From Pseudomonadota bacterium (GTDB lineage Bacteria; Desulfobacterota; Desulfovibrionia; Desulfovibrionales; Desulfovibrionaceae), in NCBI GenBank assembly GCA_023438245.1, contig JAEXRD010000093.1, positions 1-27,831 on the forward strand: 27,831 nucleotides of DNA. Reading direction: 5' to 3'. Position numbers and translations under genes: made by a program. Every line of letters begins with the position of its first letter. The stretch's first letter is position 1. Below the pieces are notes generated by a model, which worked only from the letters and a program-made list of their open reading frames with translations, had not been told where the DNA came from and did no database searches. Below, in pieces: positions 18,017-23,918 of this stretch.

Positions 18017-18925
18017 ATGCAGTGCGTCACCACCACCAGCCTTACCGAATACCCGCTGCTTTCGCGCGGGAAAGTGCGCGACATCTACGAGACCGGGCCG
18101 GACAGCCTGCTCATCGTCACCACCGACCGCATCTCGGCCTTTGACGTCATCATGGACGACCCCATCCCGCACAAGGGCGTGGTCTTGAACCAGATCACCC
18201 TGTTCTGGATGGAGAAGTTCGCCGGGCTGATCCCCAACCACCTGCTGGCCACCGACCCGAAGGATTTTCCCGCGCCGCTTAAGGCCCATGCCGACATGCT
18301 GGAAGGCCGCGCGGTGCTGGTGCGCCGGGCCAAGCCCCTGCCCATCGAGTGCATCGTGCGCGGCTACATCACCGGCAGCGGCTGGAAGGACTACCTGAAG
18401 ACCGGCGCGGTGTGCGGCCATGCGCTGCCCGCGGGCCTGCGCGAGAGCGACAAGCTTGAGGCGCCCCTGTTCACGCCCTCCACCAAGGCCGAACTGGGCG
18501 CGCACGACGAGAACATCAGCGTCGAGGAAGCCATGCGCATCACCGGCGCGGACCTGGCCGGGCAGGCCCAGGACGCGGCCCTGGGCATCTACTCCGCCGC
18601 GCGCGACTACGCCGGGCAGCGCGGCATCATCATCGCCGACACCAAGTTCGAGTTCGGCACCGTGGACGAAGGGGGCAAGCAGAAGCTCATCCTCATCGAC
18701 GAGGTGCTGACCCCGGATTCCTCGCGTTTCTGGCCCATGAGCGACTACGCGCCGGGCCGGGGCCAGATGAGCTTCGACAAGCAGTTCCTGCGCGACTGGC
18801 TGGAGGAGATCGGGTTCAACAAGCGCCCGCCCGCGCCCAAGATTCCGCAGAACATCATCGACCAGACCCGCGCCAAGTACCTGGAGGCCTACCGCCTGCT
18901 CACCGGGCGCGACCTGGGCGTGTAG
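18017..18925 (+). CDS. purC: SAICAR synthetase (phosphoribosylaminoimidazole-succinocarboxamide synthase)
   Basis: This 302-residue enzyme joins CAIR and aspartate using ATP to form SAICAR in purine synthesis. Family motifs are present throughout: SRGKVRDIYE near the N-terminus, TDRISAFDV, VRGYITGSGWKDY, and ADTKFEFGTVDEGG followed by DEVLTPDSSRFW. The length fits the roughly 300-residue subtype rather than the 237-residue E. coli type. GGAG lies upstream of the ATG at 18017. Its stop codon overlaps the ribosome-binding site (TAGGAGGT) of the selenoprotein candidate that follows, so the small membrane proteins are likely co-transcribed with hisD and purC. Confidence 0.97.
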   Translation: MQCVTTTSLTEYPLLSRGKVRDIYETGPDSLLIVTTDRISAFDVIMDDPIPHKGVVLNQITLFWMEKFAGLIPNHLLATDPKDFPAPLKAHADMLEGRAVLVRRAKPLPIECIVRGYITGSGWKDYLKTGAVCGHALPAGLRESDKLEAPLFTPSTKAELGAHDENISVEEAMRITGADLAGQAQDAALGIYSAARDYAGQRGIIIADTKFEFGTVDEGGKQKLILIDEVLTPDSSRFWPMSDYAPGRGQMSFDKQFLRDWLEEIGFNKRPPAPKIPQNIIDQTRAKYLEAYRLLTGRDLGV

Positions 18926-18934
18926 GAGGTCCGC

Positions 18935-19105
18935 ATGGACGGAACCATCGGCATTCTGCTGGCGTTCGTGGTGGTCTGGGTGCTGTTCTCGCGCCTGGCC
19001 CCCGGCGGGGGCTGAGGCCCCAAAAAGTCGTGCGGCTGGACGCCGCCGGCGCAGCCCAAGGACAAGGACACGGACAAGGATTCCGACAAGCAGGAGAAGC
19101 ACTAG
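18935..19105 (+). CDS. Candidate selenocysteine-containing single-span membrane microprotein (UGA at 19013-19015)
   Basis: Starting from an ATG with an ideal GGAGGT site, a short N-terminus leads into one hydrophobic span (about residues 5-19), then SRLAPGGG and an in-frame TGA at codon 27. Without readthrough the product is 26 residues. With Sec it is 56: GGG-U-GPKKSCGW, then a Lys/Asp-rich tail (about residues 42-56) ending at TAG 19103-19105. The 29 sense codons after the TGA have G or C at 27 third positions, as real genes do here, and the next gene begins three bases after the TAG. A bacterial SECIS-like hairpin lies at 19027-19050. The layout of one span, Gly-rich stretch and Sec-Gly resembles eukaryotic SelK/SelS. 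Cys33 could pair with Sec27. What is seen is the open frame and the fold; the Sec reading is inference. The alternative is a true 26-residue protein. Confidence 0.68.
19027..19050 (+). promoter_or_regulatory. Bacterial SECIS-like stem-loop downstream of the UGA
   Basis: A lower stem of four pairs (19027-19030 with 19047-19050, one of them G-U) and an upper stem of five pairs (GCGGC 19032-19036 with GCCGC 19042-19046) are separated by a single bulged U at 19031. The apical loop is UGGAC, so a G is within its first two bases. The loop begins 21 nt after the UGA. A bulged U, a G-bearing small loop and a distance of roughly 16-37 nt are the features described for SelB-recognised bacterial SECIS elements. 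I have not computed folding energies. Confidence 0.6.
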
Positions 19106-19108
19106 GCC

Positions 19109-19267
19109 ATGTCGCACGATTTCTGGTTCTGGCTCATGATCGCGGTGGTGGGCTTCGTGTACTTCCGCTACGGCATGCCCGCCTTCCGCAAGATGGGCGT
19201 GAGCATCGACGCACAGGCCACGCCGCCCCGTCAGGCCGGGCAGCCCGGGGACAAGGACGGCAAATGA
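19109..19267 (+). CDS. Small single-span membrane protein
   Basis: This 52-residue protein opens with a Trp/Phe-rich hydrophobic span (about residues 5-19, FWFWLMIAVVGFVYF). It continues as RYGMPAFRKMG and ends in a hydrophilic Pro/Gln/Asp/Lys tail (QPGDKDGK). The tail composition resembles that of the preceding selenoprotein candidate. The segment VGFVYFR...P.F..MG aligns with VGYVFIR...P.FGMRG of the next small gene, so the two look like paralogues. An AGGAG site lies inside the end of the preceding frame, 12 nt before the ATG. I do not recognise the family. Codon bias and tight packing support it being real. Confidence 0.65.
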   Translation: MSHDFWFWLMIAVVGFVYFRYGMPAFRKMGVSIDAQATPPRQAGQPGDKDGK

Positions 19268-19293
19268 CCGGCACGGACGCCGGGGGAGGCGCC

Positions 19294-19386
19294 ATGTGGG
19301 AAAACATCGGCTTCCTGCTCACCGTGTTCGCGGTGGGCTACGTGTTCATCCGCCTGGTGCTGCCCAAGTTCGGCATGCGGGGCTGA
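19294..19386 (+). CDS. Small single-span membrane protein (paralogue of the preceding one)
   Basis: This 30-residue protein starts MWENIGF, has one hydrophobic span (about residues 5-19) and ends PKFGMRG. GGGGGAGG lies just before the ATG at 19294. An alternative ATG at 19264 overlaps the stop of the preceding gene (ATGA) and has its own AAGGA, giving 40 residues; I prefer the shorter form because the extra residues are mostly the Gly codons of the ribosome-binding site and the shorter form aligns with the preceding protein. The shared pattern VG-aromatic-V, R, P.F, M.G supports common ancestry. The function is unknown. Confidence 0.55.
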   Translation: MWENIGFLLTVFAVGYVFIRLVLPKFGMRG

Positions 19387-19445
19387 ATGCCCAGGCCGCC
19401 GGACCTCTGGGAGAGGCCCAAGAATGACAAGGGTTGCGACGATGC

Positions 19446-19474
19446 TTGACAGGACGCTCCTGAGCACGTAAGAG
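19446..19474 (+). promoter_or_regulatory. Promoter of rpsF-rpsR-rplI
   Basis: A perfect TTGACA (19446-19451) is followed 17 bp later by TAAGAG (19469-19474), with the rpsF start about 60 nt downstream. It separates the ribosomal-protein operon from the small membrane genes. Confidence 0.7.
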
Positions 19475-19488
19475 CACCCCTCTACCTT

Positions 19489-19512
19489 GCTCTCCCCCCG
19501 TGCGGGGAGGGC
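19489..19512 (+). promoter_or_regulatory. rpsF leader hairpin, candidate S6:S18 autoregulatory site
   Basis: A nine-pair stem (19489-19497 with 19504-19512, one U-G pair) closes a CCGUGC loop, 22 nt before the rpsF ATG. Known S6:S18 leader motifs present a CCG trinucleotide that mimics the 16S binding site, so that excess S6:S18 represses its own operon. Here CCG is in the loop rather than clearly in a side bulge, so the match is suggestive only. Confidence 0.45.
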
Positions 19513-19534
19513 CAAAGTCCAAAAGGAGAAGCAC

Positions 19535-19858
19535 ATGCTCAACAACTACGAGACTCTGTTGCTCATGAGTCCGGAGCTGGCCGAGGAGAACCGCAAGGAG
19601 ATCCTGGCCACCCTTTCCGGAGTCATCGAGCGCGACGGCGGCGTTCTGTCGCCCGTCGATGACTGGGGCGTCCGCACCCTGGCCTACCCGGTGCGCAAAC
19701 TGACCCGCGGCCACTACGTCCGCCTGGTGTACAGCGCCCCCGGCTCCGTCGTGGCGGAGCTGGAGCGCAACATCCGCATCACCGACGGCATCTTCAAGTT
19801 CGTCACCGTGCGTCTTGACGAGACCGCTGGCGAAGCCGCCAAGACCGAGGAGGCGTAA
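19535..19858 (+). CDS. rpsF: 30S ribosomal protein S6
   Basis: This 107-residue protein is S6, which pairs with S18 on the platform of the 30S subunit. The N-terminal strand NNYETLLLMSPEL and the core WGVRTLAYPVRKLTRGHYVRL are diagnostic. A short acidic tail (KTEEA) ends the protein. AAAAGGAGAAG precedes the ATG at 19535; a longer frame beginning at 19487 lies in the leader hairpin and is not credible. The rpsR gene begins two bases after the stop. Confidence 0.98.
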   Translation: MLNNYETLLLMSPELAEENRKEILATLSGVIERDGGVLSPVDDWGVRTLAYPVRKLTRGHYVRLVYSAPGSVVAELERNIRITDGIFKFVTVRLDETAGEAAKTEEA

Positions 19859-19860
19859 CC

Positions 19861-20121
19861 ATGGCTTTCCGCAAGAAATTCACCCCCAAGCGTAAGTTCT
19901 GCCGCTTCTGCGCGGACAAGAACCTGCCCCTGGACTACAAGCGCCCGGACATCCTGCGCGACTACATCACCGAGCGCGGCAAGATCATCGCCCGCCGCAT
20001 CACCGGCACCTGCGCCAAGCATCAGCGCAGCCTGACCACCGAGATCAAGCGCGCCCGCCAGATGGCCCTGCTGTACTACACTACCGTGCACAGCACGGAT
20101 GTGAAGAAGAAGACCCTGTAG
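19861..20121 (+). CDS. rpsR: 30S ribosomal protein S18
   Basis: This 86-residue S18 has KRKFCRFCADKN near its N-terminus with a CxxC, and a third Cys in RRITGTCAKHQ, so it is probably the zinc-binding form of S18. The core DYKRPDILRDYITERGKI and TGTCAKHQRSLTTEIKRARQMALL are standard. It ends with a basic tail (KKKTL). It is located between rpsF and rplI in the usual bacterial order; rplI starts 11 nt later, after a GGAGG site. Confidence 0.98.
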   Translation: MAFRKKFTPKRKFCRFCADKNLPLDYKRPDILRDYITERGKIIARRITGTCAKHQRSLTTEIKRARQMALLYYTTVHSTDVKKKTL

Positions 20122-20132
20122 GAGGCCTGACC

Positions 20133-20621
20133 ATGAAACTCATCCTGAGAGCCGACGTGGAAGCCCTGGGCCGCCTGGGCGACATCGTCACGGTCAAGCC
20201 CGGTTTCGGCCGCAACTACCTGGTCCCCCAGGGTCTTGCCATGCCCGCCAGCGAGGCCAACCTGAAGCAGTTCGAGCTGGAGCGCAAGAAGCTGGCCGCC
20301 CAGGCCGACGGCCTGCGCGCCGAGGCCAACGCCCTGGCCGAGAAGATCGCCGCCGCCAACGTCGTCATTGAAGTGCGCGTGGGCGAAGGCGAAAAGATGT
20401 ACGGCTCCGTCACCGCCGCCAACGTCGCCGATGCCCTGCTCGCCCAGGGTGTCGACATCGACCGCCGCAAGATCGACATGCCCGACGCCATCCGCGCGCT
20501 GGGCGAGTACGAGGTGGAGATCCGCCTGCACCCCGACGTGCGCGGCGTGCTCAAGCTGCGCGTGGTGAAGCATGGCCAGCAGCCCGAAGCCGAGCAGCAA
20601 GTCGAACAGCCCGAGGCGTAA
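20133..20621 (+). CDS. rplI: 50S ribosomal protein L9
   Basis: This 162-residue L9 has the N-terminal RNA-binding domain (MKLILRADVEALGRLGDIVTVKPGFGRNYLVPQGLA), the long connecting helix rich in Lys/Glu/Ala (about residues 42-75), and the C-terminal domain (GSVTAANVADALLAQGVDIDRRKI, ALGEYEVEIRLHPDV). A Gln/Glu/Pro tail (about residues 148-162) extends beyond the E. coli protein. The proposed start of dnaB at 20572 overlaps the last 50 nt in another frame. Confidence 0.98.
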   Translation: MKLILRADVEALGRLGDIVTVKPGFGRNYLVPQGLAMPASEANLKQFELERKKLAAQADGLRAEANALAEKIAAANVVIEVRVGEGEKMYGSVTAANVADALLAQGVDIDRRKIDMPDAIRALGEYEVEIRLHPDVRGVLKLRVVKHGQQPEAEQQVEQPEA

Positions 20622-22034
20622 GCCCAGGGCCGACAAGCGAGAAGAAGCAGCGGCGGCCCGGGAAAGGGCCGCCGCCGCCCTTCTGCGCAACACCCCCCCC
20701 AGAATCTGGAGGCCGAACAGGCCGTTCTGGGGGGTGTTTTTTTGCGCAACTCCCTGTTCCACTCCCTGGTGGACATCGTCAGCGCCGACGACTTCTACTC
20801 CCCGGCGCACCGCACCATCTTCCAGGCCTTCGAGGCCCTCTACGCCCAGAACGCGCCCATCGACCTCATCACCGTCACCGAGCACCTGACCAAGCAGCAG
20901 GGGCTGGAGGGCGTGGGCGGGGCCGTGTACCTGGCCGAGCTGGCCGACAGCCCCGTGAGCGCGGCCAACGCCCTGCACCACGCCACCATCGTGCGCGACA
21001 AGGCCGTGGCCCGCAGGCTCATCGAGGTCGCCAGCGACATCATCGGCGACTGCTACGACGCCCAGGACACCGAAGGGCTGCTGGACAAGAGCGAGCAGGC
21101 CATCTTCCAAATTTCGGACGTGCGCAGCAAGACCACCATCTTCTCCGGCAAGCAGGTGGTGGAGCGCGTGTTCAAGGACCTGGAAAAGCGCATCGGCCGC
21201 ACGGCGCTGGTCACGGGCATCTCCACCGGCTACGCCAAGCTCGACGAGATGACCGCCGGACTCCAGAACACCGACCTCATCATCCTGGCGGCCCGCCCCA
21301 GCATGGGCAAGACCGCGTTCGCGCTGAACCTGGCGCTCAATGCCGTGACCATGGGCGAGACCCCCACGCCCACGGCCGTGTTCTCCCTGGAAATGAGCAT
21401 GGAGCAGCTCATGATGCGCCTCTTGTGCTGCCAGGGCCGGGTGGACCTGGGCAGCCTGCGCCGCGGCTTCCTGGACGACTCGGACTGGAGCAAGCTCTAC
21501 GGCGCGGCGGAAATCCTGGCCAAGGCCCCGCTGTTCATCGACGACACCGCGGCGCTTTCCACCATGGAGCTGCGCGCCCGCTGCCGCCGCCTGAAAAGCG
21601 AGCACAACCTGGGCCTGGTCGTGGTGGACTACCTCCAGCTCATGCGCGCCAGCCGCGACATCGACTCGCGCGAGCAGGAAATTTCCGACATCTCCCGCAA
21701 CCTGAAGGCCCTGGCCAAGGAGCTGCACGTTCCGGTCATCGCCCTGTCGCAGCTCAACCGCAAGGTGGAAGAGCGCGCCGACAAGCGCCCCATGCTCTCG
21801 GACCTGCGCGAGTCCGGCGCCATCGAGCAGGACGCGGACGTCATCATGTTCATCTACCGCGACGAAGTCTACTCCAAGGAAAAGTGCACCAAGCCCAACG
21901 TCGCCGAGATCATCATCGGCAAGCAGCGAAACGGCCCGATCGGCGATACGGAACTCTACTTCCACAAGAATTGGAGCCGCTTTGACAATCTGACGGCCTC
22001 GCCGTATCCTTCGGAGTTCTTCCAGCCCAGCTAG
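20572..22034 (+). CDS. dnaB: Replicative DNA helicase DnaB, with an apparent one-base frameshift near the N-terminus
   Basis: Walker A (ARPSMGKTAFAL), Walker B (LVVVDYLQLM) and the C-terminal DLRESGAIEQDADVIMFI and IIIGKQRNGPIG segments identify DnaB, the ring helicase that opens the replication fork. The conserved first helix (PPQNLEAEQAVLGGVFLRN) is encoded at about 20694-20750 in the main frame, but that frame has no ATG, GTG or TTG before a TTG at 20742. The only credible start, ATG 20572, is in another frame: it gives a 43-residue basic N-terminus ending LLRNTPP exactly at a run of eight C (20693-20700). One extra C would join both into a protein of about 487 residues. I read this as a one-base deletion, in the read or in the genome. 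If the eight C are real, the fallback start TTG 20742 loses the first helix. Confidence 0.88.
20689..20743 (+). terminator. Terminator-like hairpin embedded in the dnaB coding sequence
   Basis: AACACCCCCC(CC)AGAA at 20689-20704 is complementary to TTCTGGGGGGTGTT at 20725-20738, and seven T occupy 20737-20743. The loop holds a second small stem (GGCC-GAACA-GGCC at 20711-20723). The same bases encode the conserved NTPPQN...VLGGVFL of DnaB. It could attenuate transcription from the ribosomal-protein promoter into dnaB. Whether it works while ribosomes translate through it is not known. Confidence 0.6.
21982..22010 (+). promoter_or_regulatory. Candidate promoter for paaK inside the 3' end of dnaB
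   Basis: A perfect TTGACA (21982-21987) and TATCCT (22005-22010) are 17 bp apart and end 66 nt before the paaK start. The site lies within the last codons of dnaB. Confidence 0.55.
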
Positions 22035-22075
22035 ACCCGACACCACACGCACACTATCCGCCGAGGGGGAGTGAG

Positions 22076-23371
22076 ATGTTCTACGAAGCCGCCGAGGGCT
22101 TGAGCCGCGAATCCCTGGACAAACTGCAGACCGAGCGCCTGAAGCGCACCATCGCCACCTGCCTCAAGTCCCCCCACTACAGCGGCGTCCTGGGCCGCCT
22201 GGGCATCACGCCCGACAGCGTGAACCACCCGCGCGACATCGAGAAGCTGCCCTTCACCACCAAGCAGGACCTGCGCGCGAGCTACCCCTACGGCATGCTC
22301 TGCCAGCCCAACGACCAGTACGTGCGCCTGCATGCCTCAAGCGGCACCACGGGCACGCCCACGGCCATCTTCTACACCCAGAACGACATCGACTCCTGGG
22401 CCGGGCTGGTGGCGCGCTGCATGTACGCCGTGGGCCTGCGCCGGGGCGACGTGTTCCAGAACATGAGCGGCTACGGCCTGTTCACCGGCGGGCTGGGCAT
22501 CCACTACGGGGCCGAGCGCCTGGGCTGCCTCACCGTTCCGGCGGGCGCGGGCAACTCCAAGCGCCAGCTCAAGCTCCTCACCGACTTCCGCGTGGACGGG
22601 GTGCACATCATCCCCTCCTACGCGCTGCATTTCGCCAGCTTCCTCAAGGAGGAAGGCATCGATCCGAAGAGCCTCAACTGGCGTTTCGCGCTCATCGGCG
22701 CGGAGCCGCACACCGAGGAGGCCCGCCAGCGCATCCAGGAACTGCTCGGCCTCAAGGCCTTCAACTCCTACGGCCTGACCGAGATGAACGGCCCGGGCGT
22801 GGCCTTCGAGTGCGAGCACCAGACCGGCATGCACCTCTGGGAAGACGCCTACATCGCCGAGATCATCAATCCCGAGACCGGCGAGCACGTGGCCGAGGGC
22901 GAGGTGGGCGAGCTGGTCATGACCACGCTGTGCCGCGACGGCCTGCCCATCCTGCGCTACCGCACCCGCGACCTGACCCGCTTCGTGCCCGGCGACTGCC
23001 CCTGCGGCCGCACCCACGTGCGCATCGACCGCATCACCGGCCGCGCCGACGACATGCTCATCATCAAGGGCTGCAACATCTACCCCATGCAGATCGAGCA
23101 GGCGCTGATGAGCATGCCCGAGGTGGCGCAGAACTACCTCATCGAGCTCTTCAAGGAGGGCGAGATGGACCAGCTGCGCGTGAAGGTGGAGATCAAGGAC
23201 GAGTATTTCGTGGAGGACATGCGCGTGCTGCAGGGCCTGCAGAAGAAGCTGGCGGCCCGCCTGCGCGACGAGATCCTGGTGACCCCGCGCGTGGAGCTGG
23301 TGCAGCACGACTCCATCCCCAAGAGCGAGGGCAAGGCCGTGCGCGTGGTGGACCTGCGCGAAAAGAAATGA
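22076..23371 (+). CDS. Phenylacetate-CoA ligase family protein (PaaK type)
   Basis: This 431-residue adenylate-forming enzyme would activate an aromatic or related acid with ATP and CoA. The AMP-binding loop SSGTTGTPTAIFYT (about residues 89-102), SYGLTEMNGPGVAFEC, RTRDLTRFVPGDCPCGRTHVRIDRITGRADDMLIIKG and the C-terminal subdomain with the catalytic Lys region near PKSEGKAVRV match PaaK. Deltaproteobacteria often carry several PaaK-like genes without a phenylacetate pathway, and indole-3-acetate or phenylacetate salvage is one proposed role. No paa catabolic genes are nearby, so the substrate is uncertain. GAGGGGGAGTGAG precedes the ATG. The stop overlaps the next start (ATGA). Confidence 0.9.
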   Translation: MFYEAAEGLSRESLDKLQTERLKRTIATCLKSPHYSGVLGRLGITPDSVNHPRDIEKLPFTTKQDLRASYPYGMLCQPNDQYVRLHASSGTTGTPTAIFYTQNDIDSWAGLVARCMYAVGLRRGDVFQNMSGYGLFTGGLGIHYGAERLGCLTVPAGAGNSKRQLKLLTDFRVDGVHIIPSYALHFASFLKEEGIDPKSLNWRFALIGAEPHTEEARQRIQELLGLKAFNSYGLTEMNGPGVAFECEHQTGMHLWEDAYIAEIINPETGEHVAEGEVGELVMTTLCRDGLPILRYRTRDLTRFVPGDCPCGRTHVRIDRITGRADDMLIIKGCNIYPMQIEQALMSMPEVAQNYLIELFKEGEMDQLRVKVEIKDEYFVEDMRVLQGLQKKLAARLRDEILVTPRVELVQHDSIPKSEGKAVRVVDLREKK

Positions 23372-23886
23372 GCCTGATCTGGGGGCTGGGCGTCGGCCTG
23401 GTCCTGTTCTTCCTGCTCTGGCTCAACCTGCTCTCCCTGCCGGGCAACTGGCTGATGATGGGCGTGCTGTGCCTGGCCGCCTGGGCCGGTCCGGAAGGCG
23501 CCATCACCTGGGGCTTCGTGGGCGTCATGGCGCTCATCGCCGCCGCGGGCGAGGTCTTCGAGTTCCTGTCGCAGCTGCGCGGCGGAACCAAGGGCGGAGC
23601 CAGCCGGGGCGGCAACGTCTCCGGCGTGGTGGGCAGCATCCTTGGAGCGATTTTCGGCGCGCCCTTCGGCCTGGGCCTGGGCAGCCTTGTGGGCGCGCTG
23701 GCCGGGGCGTGGCTGGGCTGCTACGCCTGGGAGCGACTCACCAGCAAGGACAGCGACGAGGCCGCGCGAGCCGCCTGGGGGGCCTTCTGGGGCCGCACCC
23801 TGGGCCTGGTGGGCAAGTCCGCCGCCGGGGCCACGGTCATCGTCCTCACCGTTTCGAGATTTTTCAGCCACGCCGCGGCCTTCTAA
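23368..23886 (+). CDS. DUF456 family membrane protein
   Basis: This 172-residue protein has several membrane segments (about residues 5-22, 26-42, 48-65, 88-120 and 150-167). It contains the family's LPGNWLMM motif near residues 25-32 and the Gly-rich GGTKGGASRGGNVSGVVGSILGAIFGAPFG stretch, split by small residues, typical of DUF456 proteins. The ATG overlaps the paaK stop by four bases, so translation is coupled to paaK. No biochemical function is known for the family; coupling to a CoA ligase is a context clue only. Confidence 0.88.
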   Translation: MSLIWGLGVGLVLFFLLWLNLLSLPGNWLMMGVLCLAAWAGPEGAITWGFVGVMALIAAAGEVFEFLSQLRGGTKGGASRGGNVSGVVGSILGAIFGAPFGLGLGSLVGALAGAWLGCYAWERLTSKDSDEAARAAWGAFWGRTLGLVGKSAAGATVIVLTVSRFFSHAAAF

Positions 23887-23918
23887 AGCCCGGCCAGCAT
23901 CAGCAAGGAGCTTGAACC

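Noticed and set aside
19030..19386. A single 118-codon frame covering the small genes
   Set aside because: Its first two thirds are in a different frame from the well-started genes at 18935 and 19109, have poor codon bias and a low-complexity composition. Only its end (from 19294) is credible.
19384..19449. A second Sec-type readthrough of the TGA ending the third small gene
   Set aside because: The frame continues only about 20 codons with weak third-position bias, runs into the rpsF -35 region and has no clear hairpin at SECIS spacing.
20693..20743. A programmed -1 frameshift in dnaB analogous to dnaX
   Set aside because: A C-run is a poor slippery site compared with A- or T-runs, the strong stem includes the run itself instead of following it, and a one-base error in such a hairpin is simpler. 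It is kept only as an alternative.
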